From contig NZ_SWBP01000003.1 of assembly GCF_005116455.1 (NCBI RefSeq), forward strand, positions 248,012 to 312,011: 64,000 bases of DNA. The letters run 5' to 3'. This stretch comes from Pedobacter cryophilus. GTDB lineage: Bacteria > Bacteroidota > Bacteroidia > Sphingobacteriales > Sphingobacteriaceae. A program made the position numbers and the translations under genes. This document shows positions 18,256 through 27,754 of the stretch, one piece after another. The notes beneath the pieces were generated by a model. The model did not search any database, had not been told where the DNA came from, and saw nothing but the letters and a program-made list of their open reading frames with translations. Numbering within the stretch: the stretch's first letter is position 1; each line of letters starts with the position of its first letter.

Positions 18256-18633
18256 TTATTTCATCTCCTTTTTTAATTCTTTTTCGATCTCTTCCATAAA
18301 GATCAAATCTATAGCTTCATCTACTTTAGGAACAATAGTGATGACATTGTCTAATTGTGAAATATTAATTAACCTTGCTACGGCCTCATTTATACCGGTA
18401 AGAATAAAAACACCTTCAGCATTTTTACATAATCTATGACCAACTAAAAGACTACTCAAACCACTCGAATCAGCATATTTAACATTAGACAAATCAAGAA
18501 TAATATTCCTTTGACCTTCTGTATTTGTTAAAATCAACTCAGATTTTAATTGTGGAGAAACCAAAGAATTTAATTTTCCTTCGTTTAACTTAATTAAAAT
18601 GTACTTCTCGTGTTTGTCTACTGTAAATTTCAT
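18256..18633 (-). CDS. STAS-domain anti-sigma-factor-antagonist-like protein
   Basis: The 125 residues form a STAS domain: ILDLSNVKYADSSGLSSLLVGHRLC includes the DSSGL motif whose second serine (near 57) is the one phosphorylated in SpoIIAA-type antagonists. A charged C-terminal tail (EEIEKELKKEMK) follows. No anti-sigma kinase or phosphatase is seen in the window, so the partner is unknown. The gene is upstream of rnz and likely co-transcribed with it. Confidence 0.88.
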   Translation of the reverse strand: MKFTVDKHEKYILIKLNEGKLNSLVSPQLKSELILTNTEGQRNIILDLSNVKYADSSGLSSLLVGHRLCKNAEGVFILTGINEAVARLINISQLDNVITIVPKVDEAIDLIFMEEIEKELKKEMK

Positions 18634-18690
18634 GACGAATGTTAATGCTCTAAGGTATGAGTTTTTTATTCAATTATAAAACGATTAAGG

Positions 18691-19635
18691 CTAAAGATTT
18701 TCTATAGCCTTTAAAATATTACTTTCTACTCTTTTGTAAACATCATTTGAAGCTTCTATCAAAAAAGAATTTCCAGTAATTTTCTCATAAAGCTCTATAT
18801 ATCTATCAGATATGGCTTTTACTTTATCGGCAGTCATTTCTGGTACATTTTGGCCATCCTTACCTTGGAAACCGTTTTCTATTAACCATTGCCTTACAAA
18901 TTCTTTAGATAATTGCTTTTGTGGCTCGCCTTTTTGCTGTAATTCTTCATAACCATCTTTGTAAAAATAACGGGAAGAATCTGGCGTATGAATTTCATCA
19001 ATTAAATAAATTATACCATCGGCTTTGCCAAACTCATATTTGGTATCTACTAAAATTAAACCCCTTTCTGCTGCAATTTCAGTTCCTCTTTGGTATAATT
19101 TTCTGGTATAATCTTCAAGTTGTAGATAGTCTTCTTCAGATACAATTCCTCGTTTTAGTATTTCTTCTCTAGAAATATCTTCATCATGCCCAACTGCTGC
19201 TTTGGTAGTTGGTGTAATAATAGGCTCTGGAAGTTTATCATTTTCTTTTAAACCATCAGGTAATTTCACACCGCAAACTTCTCTATTTCCTAAAGCATAT
19301 TCTCTGGCTGCATGTCCGGCTAAATAACCTCTAATTACCATTTCTACTTTAAACGGATCGCAAATTCTACCAATGGTAACACTTGGATCTGGAACAGAAA
19401 TTACCCAGTTAGGTACAATATCTTTAGTAGCTTCTAAAAATTTAGCTGCAATTTGATTTAAAACTTGTCCTTTATAAGGAATAGCTTCGGGCAAAACCAC
19501 ATCAAATGCAGAAATTCTATCACTTACCACCATCACCAAATATTGGTTATTGATGGTGTAAACGTCTCTTACTTTACCTTTATAAAACCCTGTTTGATTA
19601 GGGAATTTGAAATTTGTTTCTTTTAATGCTTGCAT
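18691..19635 (-). CDS. purC: SAICAR synthase (phosphoribosylaminoimidazole-succinocarboxamide synthase)
   Basis: PurC couples CAIR with aspartate in purine synthesis. Recognisable blocks are [62 protein letters not shown] and [29 protein letters not shown]. Length (314) matches the long PurC form found in Bacteroidota. It stands apart from other pur genes. A palindromic repeat lies just upstream of its start. Confidence 0.96.
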   Translation of the reverse strand: MQALKETNFKFPNQTGFYKGKVRDVYTINNQYLVMVVSDRISAFDVVLPEAIPYKGQVLNQIAAKFLEATKDIVPNWVISVPDPSVTIGRICDPFKVEMVIRGYLAGHAAREYALGNREVCGVKLPDGLKENDKLPEPIITPTTKAAVGHDEDISREEILKRGIVSEEDYLQLEDYTRKLYQRGTEIAAERGLILVDTKYEFGKADGIIYLIDEIHTPDSSRYFYKDGYEELQQKGEPQKQLSKEFVRQWLIENGFQGKDGQNVPEMTADKVKAISDRYIELYEKITGNSFLIEASNDVYKRVESNILKAIENL

Positions 19636-19649
19636 TTTATTTGCTGAAT

Positions 19650-19739
19650 GCAGAAAGCTTAAGGCTAAAAGCTACCTAAAACTTTCAAATAATAAATTAC
19701 TGTTAATAAATTTGGAAAAGGCAGCTTTTAGCTTTCTGC
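19650..19739. repeat. Imperfect inverted repeat between phoH and purC
   Basis: The left arm (19650-19673) contains GCAGAAAGCT and GGCTAAAAGCT; the right arm (19723-19739) is AGCTTTTAGCTTTCTGC. The arms pair except for about seven extra bases in the left one, and a roughly 50-base AT-rich loop separates them. It may be a terminator or processing hairpin downstream of phoH, or a small dispersed repeat. Confidence 0.6.
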
Positions 19740-19747
19740 CTTTCGCC

Positions 19748-20716
19748 CTATTGAATATCTCCGTAAGCTTCTAATATTTTTCTTACCAGTTTATGTCTTA
19801 CAACGTCTTCTCCGGTTAAATAAATAACATCTATACCTTTAATGTTTTCTAAAATTCTTAGGGCGTTATTTAAGCCAGATTGTTGTTTTTTAGGTAAATC
19901 TATCTGGGTAACATCACCAGTAACTATAAATTTAGCCGAAGGTCCCATTCTTGTTAAAAACATTTTTAGCTGCATATCTGTAGCATTTTGGGCTTCATCT
20001 AAAATCACAAAACAGTTATCTAAAGTTCTGCCACGCATAAAAGCTAAAGGTGCAATCTCAATAGTTCTGTTTTCTAAATATGTTTTTAGCTTATCTGCCG
20101 GAATCATATCATCCAAGGCATCATATAAAGGGCGTAAATACGGATCAATTTTCTCTTTTAAATCACCAGGTAAAAAACCAAGGTTCTCCCCTGCTTCTAC
20201 AGCTGGCCGGGTTAAGATAATTCTTTTAATCTCTTTATTTTTTAATGCTCTTACTGCTAAAGCTACTGCGGTATAAGTTTTTCCGGTACCTGCTGGCCCA
20301 ATAGCAAATAAAACATCATTATGATTTATGCTCCCCACCATTCTTCTTTGGTTGGCGGTACGGGCTTTCACCATAATACCGTTAGGTCCAAAAACAATAA
20401 CTTCAGAAGAACTTGCTAATTCACCAGCATCTGCAGCTCCTTCTGGCTTTGTTGGCATACTTGCCGATGAACCCAAAATGCTCACTATATCATTACTAGA
20501 TAAATTTTGATATTGATCTAAATGATTGATGATCTGATTTATTTTATCATTAAACAGGGTTAATTCCTTTTCATCACCTAAAGCTTTTAATTCATTGCCT
20601 CGGGTAACAATTTTTAATTTAGGAAAAGTTCTTTTAACCATTTCGAAGTACTCATTATTGGGACCCCAAAGTACTACTGGATTTACAGATTCTAAGGTAA
20701 TTTTAAGTTCGTTCAA
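19748..20716 (-). CDS. PhoH-family ATPase
   Basis: The protein has an N-terminal KH-like part (about 1-105) and a PhoH P-loop domain with Walker A GPAGTGKT at 140-147, RPAVEAGENLGFLPGDLKEKIDPYLRPLYDAL, the Walker B segment FVILDEAQNAT, and FIVTGDVTQIDLP. Length (322) fits the PhoH/PhoL group, an ATPase linked in other bacteria to RNA handling and phosphate stress. Its exact role is not settled. No PhoU/PhoB elements or YbeY gene adjoin it here. Confidence 0.92.
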   Translation of the reverse strand: MNELKITLESVNPVVLWGPNNEYFEMVKRTFPKLKIVTRGNELKALGDEKELTLFNDKINQIINHLDQYQNLSSNDIVSILGSSASMPTKPEGAADAGELASSSEVIVFGPNGIMVKARTANQRRMVGSINHNDVLFAIGPAGTGKTYTAVALAVRALKNKEIKRIILTRPAVEAGENLGFLPGDLKEKIDPYLRPLYDALDDMIPADKLKTYLENRTIEIAPLAFMRGRTLDNCFVILDEAQNATDMQLKMFLTRMGPSAKFIVTGDVTQIDLPKKQQSGLNNALRILENIKGIDVIYLTGEDVVRHKLVRKILEAYGDIQ

Positions 20717-20817
20717 GTTATAGATTTTTTGTTTCTGATATTAATATCGATTAAAAATTTAATATTTGTAGCTTCAATCTTCTATTACAAGATTAAGAAT
20801 AAATATTCACAAATTTA

Positions 20818-21597
20818 ATGGCAATTATTACTTTAACCACTGATTTAGGTTATAAAGATTTTTATCAAGCAGCATTAAAGGGCAGTATATTAAATACGTT
20901 GCCAAATGTGAATATTATAGATATTACACATGAAATTGAAGCGTTCAATATTTCTAGAGCTGCCTTTATTTTAAAAAATTGTTTTTACTATTTCCCAAAA
21001 AGCACCGTACATTTAATAGGTATTGATACTGTTTATAGCGAATCAAATAAATATTTGGCAGTAAAATACAGAGATCATTTTTTTGTAGGATCTGATAATG
21101 GTATTTTTTCATTGATTTTTGAGGAAGCGCCTCAAGAGATTGTAGAAATAAATATTATGCAGGATTTAAAATTTCTTCATTTTCCGTTAGCAGATATTTT
21201 TGTCAAAGCAGCATGTCATTTAGCATCGGGTAAACCATTAAATGAAATTGGAATTGCTACTGATGAAATTGAAGAACGAATGAATTTACATCCTGTGATA
21301 GAAAAAAATCAGATTAAAGGAAGTGTGATTTTTGTAGATTCTTTTGAAAACGTAGTGACTAATGTAACCAAAGAAATTTTCACTAAAGTGCAAAACGGCA
21401 GAAATTTTACGTTGTACTTTAAAAGAAATGAAAGTATTAATCAGCTAAGTTGGCACTATAATGAAGTACCCGAGGGAGAAAAACTATGCTTATTTGGAAT
21501 TTCAAACCATTTAGAAATTGCTATAAATAAAGCAAATGCAAGCGGATTATTGGGTTTACATAATGGAGATATTATAAGAATAGAATTTCACGCCTAA
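20818..21597 (+). CDS. SAM hydrolase / SAM hydroxide adenosyltransferase (DUF62)
   Basis: The start ITLTTDLGYKDFYQAALKGSIL and HFFVGSDNGIFSLIFEE plus VIFVDSFENVVTNVTKEIF identify the DUF62 family, which splits S-adenosylmethionine to adenosine and methionine using a water-derived hydroxide. Length (259) fits. The physiological purpose is unclear. It is the first gene of a tight plus-strand run and shares its last base with the ABM gene. Confidence 0.9.
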   Translation: MAIITLTTDLGYKDFYQAALKGSILNTLPNVNIIDITHEIEAFNISRAAFILKNCFYYFPKSTVHLIGIDTVYSESNKYLAVKYRDHFFVGSDNGIFSLIFEEAPQEIVEINIMQDLKFLHFPLADIFVKAACHLASGKPLNEIGIATDEIEERMNLHPVIEKNQIKGSVIFVDSFENVVTNVTKEIFTKVQNGRNFTLYFKRNESINQLSWHYNEVPEGEKLCLFGISNHLEIAINKANASGLLGLHNGDIIRIEFHA

Positions 21598-21872
21598 TGA
21601 CCAGATTAGTGAAAATGTGCTTAAAAGAAGAAAGTATTGAAGAATTCTGTTCCATATTTAATGAAGCAAAATCCAAAATAGAAAATATGGATGGCTGTAT
21701 AAAAGTGTATCTTCATCAAGAAATTCATCAATCCGAAATATTTTTTACCATTAGTGAATGGCAAAATGAACAAAGCTTAGAAAACTATAGAAATTCTGAG
21801 TTATTTATTAATACCTGGAAGAAAGTGAAACCTTTGTTTAAAGAAAAAGCTGAAGCCTGGAGTTTATCCTAA
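21597..21872 (+). CDS. ABM-domain monooxygenase-like protein
   Basis: A 91-residue single antibiotic-biosynthesis-monooxygenase fold: IENMDGCIKVYLHQEIHQSEIFFTISEWQNEQSLENYRNSE is the typical dimeric alpha/beta barrel strand-helix pattern. Members are cofactor-free oxygenases or heme-degrading enzymes; the substrate here cannot be told. Its ATG overlaps the stop of the SAM hydrolase gene by one base, so it is coupled. Confidence 0.83.
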   Translation: MTRLVKMCLKEESIEEFCSIFNEAKSKIENMDGCIKVYLHQEIHQSEIFFTISEWQNEQSLENYRNSELFINTWKKVKPLFKEKAEAWSLS

Positions 21873-21880
21873 AATAAAAA

Positions 21881-22390
21881 ATGAAATTAGCCCTGTTTTT
21901 AATATTATCTATCATTTCTGTTCCTGTTTTTGCTTACCAAGATGCAGACTCATTAGCTTATCAATTACAAAGAAATAAAATTAACGAAATGCTGAATGCC
22001 AGAACTCAAAAATTTGGACAATACGACCAAAGTTTAGTTCAAAAAACCGGAATTTTTGGCTTGAAAACCAAAAGAGACATGCAAAACAGCATTAATATTC
22101 TTACTGAAATTATTGAAACAGATAACGCAATATTAAAAGAAACCAAAACATTGTTGGATTTTAAAAATTATCAGCAAGAACGGGTAGAATCTAAATCAAA
22201 GGAATCTGAAACCAGAAGTTTATCATACATGTACACCATTAATAAACTTCAAACAGAAAACGAAAAAAAGAATGCTCAACTTAGTGAGTATAAAAAAGAT
22301 AAAAAATTCTACCAAATTATTTCCTACGCTTTAGGCTTGGCTATTATCAGCTTTGCTCTGTTTGCATTCCGTAAAATTTCTTTGAAATAA
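21881..22390 (+). CDS. Hypothetical exported coiled-coil protein with C-terminal membrane helix
   Basis: I do not recognise a family. A signal peptide (about 1-18, ending VFAYQ) is followed by a charged helical region with an expected coiled coil (about 95-145) and a transmembrane helix near 147-163 ending in RKISLK. This layout suggests a periplasmic protein held by its C-terminal helix. It starts eight bases after the ABM gene, and the ABC exporter follows after an 82-base gap. Confidence 0.72.
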   Translation: MKLALFLILSIISVPVFAYQDADSLAYQLQRNKINEMLNARTQKFGQYDQSLVQKTGIFGLKTKRDMQNSINILTEIIETDNAILKETKTLLDFKNYQQERVESKSKESETRSLSYMYTINKLQTENEKKNAQLSEYKKDKKFYQIISYALGLAIISFALFAFRKISLK

Positions 22391-22472
22391 CGGTTAATCT
22401 TAATAATTCAGCTAATTTAGACCTTCAAATGCAAATTATCTGGCATTTGTTTAATTTTATATTGAGAACAAG

Positions 22473-24296
22473 ATGGCGAGAAATGGATTAAATAGTAGTT
22501 CTGCACCTGCACAAGAATTTACTAAATCTAAAATCAATAAAGAAAATCTACAAAAAATATCAGGTTTACTAAAATACATCAAACCCTATAAAAGTAAGTT
22601 TGGTATAGGAATGGTTTTCCTTCTAATTTCTAGTATCACAGGTTTAGCTTTCCCCATTTTAATTAAAATGATGGTTGATTTAGCTCAAGGTATTACACCA
22701 GAAAGTTATCTTCCACAAACCATCAACGGAATTGGTCTTTTAGCTTTCGGTATTTTATTTATTCAATCTTTTGTTTCCTTTTTCAGGATCAGATTATTTG
22801 TAGAAGTTGCTGAAAAATCATTAGCAGACATTAGAAGAGACACTTATTTTACGATGATTACCTTACCCATGAATTTCTTTGCTAACCGCAGAGTTGGGGA
22901 GTTAAATAGTAGAATATCATCAGATTTATCTCAAATACAAGATACCATTACCACTACCCTAGCAGAAATGATCAGACAAATTATTTTGCTGATTGGTGGA
23001 ATAAGCATTTTGGTTTGGGTATCAGGGAAATTAACATTGTTTCTTTTATCCATCCTCCCAATTATTGTAATTGCCGGTGTGTTTTTTGGTAAAGCTATTA
23101 GAAAAGTATCTAGAAATGCCCAAGATAAATTAGCCGAATCCAATACCATTGTTGAGGAAACATTACAAGGAATTTCTAATGTAAAAGCTTTTGTAAACGA
23201 ATCTTACGAAGCCAACAGATATGACAAAAGCTTAAGAGAAGTGGTTAAAATTGCCATGAAAGGAGCTAATTACAGAGGAGGATTTGCTTCATTTATCATA
23301 TTTTGCATATTTGGAGCTATTATGGGCGTTATTTGGTACGGAACTGTTTTGGTACAACAAAATAATTTATCAGTTGGAGACCTTTTAGCTTATATGTTGT
23401 ATTCTGTTTTTGTAGGTGCTGCCATGGGAAGTTTTCCTGAGTTGTATGCTAACGTTCAAAAAGCTATTGGTGCATCAGAAAGAGTTTTAGAAATTTTGGA
23501 CGAGGAAAATGAAGATATATCTATCCAACATAAAAACAATGAAATTAAGCAGATTATTAAAGGAGATTTAGCTTTTGATAATATTTTATTTAATTATCCA
23601 TCAAGAAAAGACATTACCGTTTTAAATGGCGTTTCTTTTACCGCTAAAGTGGGAGAAAAAATTGCAATTGTAGGTCCATCAGGAGCCGGAAAATCAACTA
23701 TTGCCAGTTTAATTTTAAGATTTTATCATCCTCAAAATGGACAAATTCTTTTTGATGGAAAAGCAGCAAATGAGTTTGCGATAACCGATATCAGAAATCA
23801 AGTAGCTATTGTTCCTCAAGATGTAATTTTATTTGGTGGCACCATCAAAGAAAACATTGCTTATGGTAAATTAACAGCTACTGACGATGAAATTATCGCG
23901 GCAGCAAAAAAAGCTAATGCCCATCAATTTATAACGGGTTTCCCCGAGGCTTATGAAACGGTAGTTGGAGAACGTGGCGTAAAACTATCAGGCGGACAAA
24001 GACAGCGAATTGCAATAGCCAGAGCTTTATTAAAAGACCCAGCCATCTTAATTTTAGATGAAGCTACTTCTTCTTTAGATTCTGAATCGGAAAGATTGGT
24101 GCAAGAAGCTTTAGAAATTTTGATGAAAGACAGAACCTCTATTATTATTGCTCACCGTTTATCTACTATTAGAGAAGCTGATAAAATTATTGTTTTAGAT
24201 AAAGGAAAAATTGTTGAAAGTGGTAATCATCAAGAACTTTTACAGCATGAAGATGGTTTATATAAACATTTGAGTGCACTGCAATTTGAGTTTTAA
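22473..24296 (+). CDS. ABC exporter, fused permease and ATPase (MsbA-like)
   Basis: This 607-residue half-transporter has six membrane helices (about 45-320) and one ATPase domain: Walker A GPSGAGKST from 401, ABC signature LSGGQRQR from 505, Walker B ILILDEATS from 525 and the H-loop IIAHRLST. The order permease-ATPase is that of exporters such as MsbA and lipid or drug pumps. The substrate is not known from sequence; an envelope lipid is possible. The gene is probably transcribed with the small genes before it. Confidence 0.92.
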   Translation: MARNGLNSSSAPAQEFTKSKINKENLQKISGLLKYIKPYKSKFGIGMVFLLISSITGLAFPILIKMMVDLAQGITPESYLPQTINGIGLLAFGILFIQSFVSFFRIRLFVEVAEKSLADIRRDTYFTMITLPMNFFANRRVGELNSRISSDLSQIQDTITTTLAEMIRQIILLIGGISILVWVSGKLTLFLLSILPIIVIAGVFFGKAIRKVSRNAQDKLAESNTIVEETLQGISNVKAFVNESYEANRYDKSLREVVKIAMKGANYRGGFASFIIFCIFGAIMGVIWYGTVLVQQNNLSVGDLLAYMLYSVFVGAAMGSFPELYANVQKAIGASERVLEILDEENEDISIQHKNNEIKQIIKGDLAFDNILFNYPSRKDITVLNGVSFTAKVGEKIAIVGPSGAGKSTIASLILRFYHPQNGQILFDGKAANEFAITDIRNQVAIVPQDVILFGGTIKENIAYGKLTATDDEIIAAAKKANAHQFITGFPEAYETVVGERGVKLSGGQRQRIAIARALLKDPAILILDEATSSLDSESERLVQEALEILMKDRTSIIIAHRLSTIREADKIIVLDKGKIVESGNHQELLQHEDGLYKHLSALQFEF

Positions 24297-24328
24297 TGGA
24301 GGTGAAAGGTTTAAGGCTTGAACTTTAA

Positions 24329-24402
24329 AAAAAATCTGTGTAATCCGTGAAATCTGTGTCTAAAAAAATCTAACGAATCTGTGTGCAATAAAATCTGTAA
24401 TC
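24329..24402. repeat. Degenerate 'AATCTGTG' intergenic repeat
   Basis: The octamer-like motif AATCTGTG or close variants recur about five times (for example AATCTGTGTAATCCGTGAAA) in this 74-base stretch between the ABC exporter and the MBL gene. Read on the other strand it is of the CACAGATT...CACGGATT type that I recall as dispersed, non-coding, in several bacterial genomes. Nothing shows that it is transcribed or translated. Confidence 0.6.
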
Positions 24403-24422
24403 AGGGACTAAAAATATTATAA

Positions 24423-25820
24423 ATGAAGTTAACCATTTGGGGTGCAGCCGAGCAAGTGACGGGTAGTATGCACCTTTTAGAAGTTGAAAACTATAAAATA
24501 CTGATTGATTGCGGTTTAAATTATGAAGGTGGTGTAGAACTTGCCGCTAATGAAAATTTCCCCTTCAATCCTTTTGATATTGATTTAGTGGTTTTAACAC
24601 ACGCTCATATTGACCATAGCGGGAATCTCCCAACCTTGGTTAAAGCCGGTTTTGAAGGACAAATTTTATGTACTTATCCAACTGCTGATCTTACCCAACT
24701 TTTACTTTCTGATTCGGTAAATATCTTTTTAAGAAAGCAAGATAAAAAACGTGGAAGAGGAAAGTTTAGAAAACATCAATTCATTAATAATCAGCCACTT
24801 TATTTGCAAAGACATGTAAATGATACCGCAGATAGAATTGTGCCTTTAGCTTTTCATAAAGAGTTTAAAATCAATAAAAATATTACACTTACGCTGATCC
24901 CAACTGGCCATTTATTAGGTGCGGCGGCGGCTCATTTTACCATAAAAGACGAAGAAGAAATAAAAACAATTGCCTTTACCGGCGATATTGGCAGAAAAAA
25001 TTACCCAGTTTTAAACGATCCAGAATATTTACCAGGAACTCAATACTTAGTATGTGAATCAACCTATGGAGGTCGCCTTCATTCAAATTCTGATAACATC
25101 CATGATGTTTTGGTTAAAGTGATAAAAGAGGCTTGTATCAATCAAGCTGGAAGATTAATTATTCCTGCTTTTAGTGTTGGCAGAACACAATCTTTGGTTT
25201 TCTCACTGAATAAAATATTTTCTAACGGAGACTTACCTCCAATTCCTGTTTTTGTAGATAGCCCAATGGCCACTTTAGCTACAGATATTTATAGAAAACA
25301 TCATCAACAGGTAAATGATGAAGCCCGATCATTCTATCAAAAAAATGGAGATGAATTTGAATTTGAGAATTTGAGCTATGTAAAAGAATTAAGAGAAAGT
25401 AAAGAAATATCTGATCATTTTGAACCTTGTATTATTATTTCATCTGCCGGAATGTTAGAAGGCGGAAGAATTCAAGATCATCTTTTCCATAATATCCAAA
25501 ATTTTTATGCCACCATTTTCTTTATTGGCTTTTGCGCCAAAGGAACTTTAGGACACCGTTTGTTAAGAGGAGATTCAGTGGTAAATATCAAAGGTCGTGA
25601 GTTATCTGTTTTTGCAAGTATCAAAAAAACAGACTTGCTAAGTGGTCATGGTGATCATCAAGATATTATCAATTATATTGAACAAATACCTGCAGGTTCT
25701 CTTAAGAGCGTTTTTCTAGTGCATGGCGAACCAGAAAGTATGGCAGCCATAAAAGCTGATTTATCACAAAAAAACTATAGTGTGGTTATTCCTAAAAAAG
25801 GATTAGTTTTTGAGTTGTAA
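24423..25820 (+). CDS. Beta-CASP metallo-beta-lactamase (RNA-specificity domain) protein
   Basis: The zinc motif THAHIDHSG near residues 59-67, an inserted beta-CASP segment (LIIPAFSVGRTQSLVFSL, IPVFVDSPMATLATDIY) and the C-terminal GHGDHQDIINYI and HGE residues place this 465-residue protein with the MBL-fold RNA-specificity group (CPSF-like nucleases). Activity on RNA is likely from the family but not proven. It faces the DUF3857 genes, with 38 bases between the stops. Confidence 0.9.
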   Translation: MKLTIWGAAEQVTGSMHLLEVENYKILIDCGLNYEGGVELAANENFPFNPFDIDLVVLTHAHIDHSGNLPTLVKAGFEGQILCTYPTADLTQLLLSDSVNIFLRKQDKKRGRGKFRKHQFINNQPLYLQRHVNDTADRIVPLAFHKEFKINKNITLTLIPTGHLLGAAAAHFTIKDEEEIKTIAFTGDIGRKNYPVLNDPEYLPGTQYLVCESTYGGRLHSNSDNIHDVLVKVIKEACINQAGRLIIPAFSVGRTQSLVFSLNKIFSNGDLPPIPVFVDSPMATLATDIYRKHHQQVNDEARSFYQKNGDEFEFENLSYVKELRESKEISDHFEPCIIISSAGMLEGGRIQDHLFHNIQNFYATIFFIGFCAKGTLGHRLLRGDSVVNIKGRELSVFASIKKTDLLSGHGDHQDIINYIEQIPAGSLKSVFLVHGEPESMAAIKADLSQKNYSVVIPKKGLVFEL

Positions 25821-25858
25821 TACAAAGACTAGCTTTTTAAAACCTAATAAGTACTGAA

Positions 25859-27754
25859 TTAATTTTTATTTAATACACATTTTGCAATATCGGCTTGATC
25901 AACTTTACTAAAAAAATTGACCATTTCTGAATAGTTTTCTGCTGGATAAGTCCCTTCTTTTAAAATTAAGGAGCGAGTTAATTTTAAAATATTCCCCTTT
26001 ATCTCAATTTTCAAAAAATAACTTCCCATAGAACAGTTTAGATTTTTACTTTCTGGTAATAACTCGGGCTTAAAATTTTCAGGAATAATTAATTCAACTA
26101 TATCTTGGTGTGTAAATCCACTTCTAATAAAGACCTCATTTTTACGATTTCTTACTTCTTTTATTTCTAAATCACTTGGATTTAAAGGATTTAAAGAGAA
26201 GAATAATCTATCACCTGTTTTACCGGCATATTCTCTAGCCTTAAAATCAAAACTCTCTACAGCTTCAGGTAATATTCCTTTATTCAATTTTAGTTGATAA
26301 TTTATAAAATCAATATTGCTTAAAGGATATATTCTTTTTAGATACTTTACTTGATCGTCTTTACTTAATTCAGTTAAAAATGATTTTGAATCATATTCAA
26401 AAGCTTTAAAAGATGTCTTCACATTTCCAGATAAATTTCCAATACTATCCAATTTTAGATAGGCATTTCTAATTTGCATATTATTAGAATAATTGTAAGA
26501 TGGTGTTCTTACTACTTTACCTCCTTCTTCTGATATCAAAAGAACATTTCTATCATCGGTAAAATCACCTAAATAACCAAAAGGAGTTTCTTTACTTGTG
26601 CACTCTAACCAAACAGTATCTTTTTCCATTGGCAAACAAAGAATAATATGATTACCCTGAGAAGAACTGGCAAAATCAGGTATTAATCCAATCTTTTCAT
26701 CACCGGCCAACACTTCTGTATAAATAGATTTTATTCCTGCTGCTTTAAGTAAAGAGAGTGTATAATTAGTTAAAGCTTTACAATCTCCATAACCCAATTG
26801 ATCCACTTCCTGAGCACTCATTGGCTTAAAACCACCAATACCAACTTGCACACTTATATATCTACATTTTTGTTGCACATATTCATATATTAACTTAGCT
26901 GCTGCTAGTTGATTAGGAGTATCTTTTACTAATTCCTTTATTTTTTGAACTGTTTCATACTTTAACTCATCTCGTTTATACAACATGTTTTTGTAAATCC
27001 ATTTTCCATAATCATCCCAATTTTTCATGCTACCTGAAACACCTTCATAACTAAACTGATTAGGAGAAATTAACAAATGAGGCAATCTTTCTCTATATGA
27101 AATACTAAACGGCTCTTGACGTAAGGATTCTTCATCATTAAAACTCCATGTCAAAGTATCAATATCACCCAAAGAACTTTCTAATGGTTTACTTAATAAG
27201 TGATCTTTATATCTAATTTGAAACAAAGATGGTTTAATGATTTTATAACTCGATTTCATCACACTTACACCATAAGCGTTTTGTGGATACCAATCTGGAA
27301 TAAATAAACTGTTGCTCTTTCTTACTTCGTACTCGTAGGTAAATGTACAAGGATAGCTAACTATTGATGGTATATAATTTTTAACTCTAACATCTTCAAA
27401 AAGTGAAAAATCATTTCGGTAAGAGTTATCTGAGATATCACTAATTTTTACTTTTTTGGTTGGATTGCCTAAGGCATCATAGCTAATAATGCTTAAGCCT
27501 TTTATTTTATCAGATGGTAGATAGAATAGTGTAAAATCAGCAAAATCGTCTCCGGTTTTATTTAATATTGTGAATGTAGTTTTAACACGATAGTAGATCT
27601 CTTTTTCATTTTTAATTTCTACCTGCCGCTCGTCATTTTGTATTACAACATTAGCATAACTTTTAAATTTGGTTGCAATTAAAGATGTATTAATTACTGT
27701 TTGAGCTTTGCAAAGACTACTCAGTAATAAAAGTAAAACTAAAATTCTTTTCAT
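25859..27754 (-). CDS. DUF3857/transglutaminase-like exported protein (triad present)
   Basis: A signal peptide (about 1-18) precedes a DUF3857 beta domain (about 40-220) and a transglutaminase-like core (about 265-390). Cysteine 325 (GYGDCKALT), histidine 369 (GNHIILC) and glutamate 384 (LECTS, in the usual aspartate place) form a plausible triad. The C-terminal part is another beta-rich domain. Its function in the envelope is not known. Its ATG overlaps the stop of the upstream paralogue by four bases, and both are on the minus strand, so they are translationally coupled. Confidence 0.88.
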   Translation of the reverse strand: MKRILVLLLLLSSLCKAQTVINTSLIATKFKSYANVVIQNDERQVEIKNEKEIYYRVKTTFTILNKTGDDFADFTLFYLPSDKIKGLSIISYDALGNPTKKVKISDISDNSYRNDFSLFEDVRVKNYIPSIVSYPCTFTYEYEVRKSNSLFIPDWYPQNAYGVSVMKSSYKIIKPSLFQIRYKDHLLSKPLESSLGDIDTLTWSFNDEESLRQEPFSISYRERLPHLLISPNQFSYEGVSGSMKNWDDYGKWIYKNMLYKRDELKYETVQKIKELVKDTPNQLAAAKLIYEYVQQKCRYISVQVGIGGFKPMSAQEVDQLGYGDCKALTNYTLSLLKAAGIKSIYTEVLAGDEKIGLIPDFASSSQGNHIILCLPMEKDTVWLECTSKETPFGYLGDFTDDRNVLLISEEGGKVVRTPSYNYSNNMQIRNAYLKLDSIGNLSGNVKTSFKAFEYDSKSFLTELSKDDQVKYLKRIYPLSNIDFINYQLKLNKGILPEAVESFDFKAREYAGKTGDRLFFSLNPLNPSDLEIKEVRNRKNEVFIRSGFTHQDIVELIIPENFKPELLPESKNLNCSMGSYFLKIEIKGNILKLTRSLILKEGTYPAENYSEMVNFFSKVDQADIAKCVLNKN

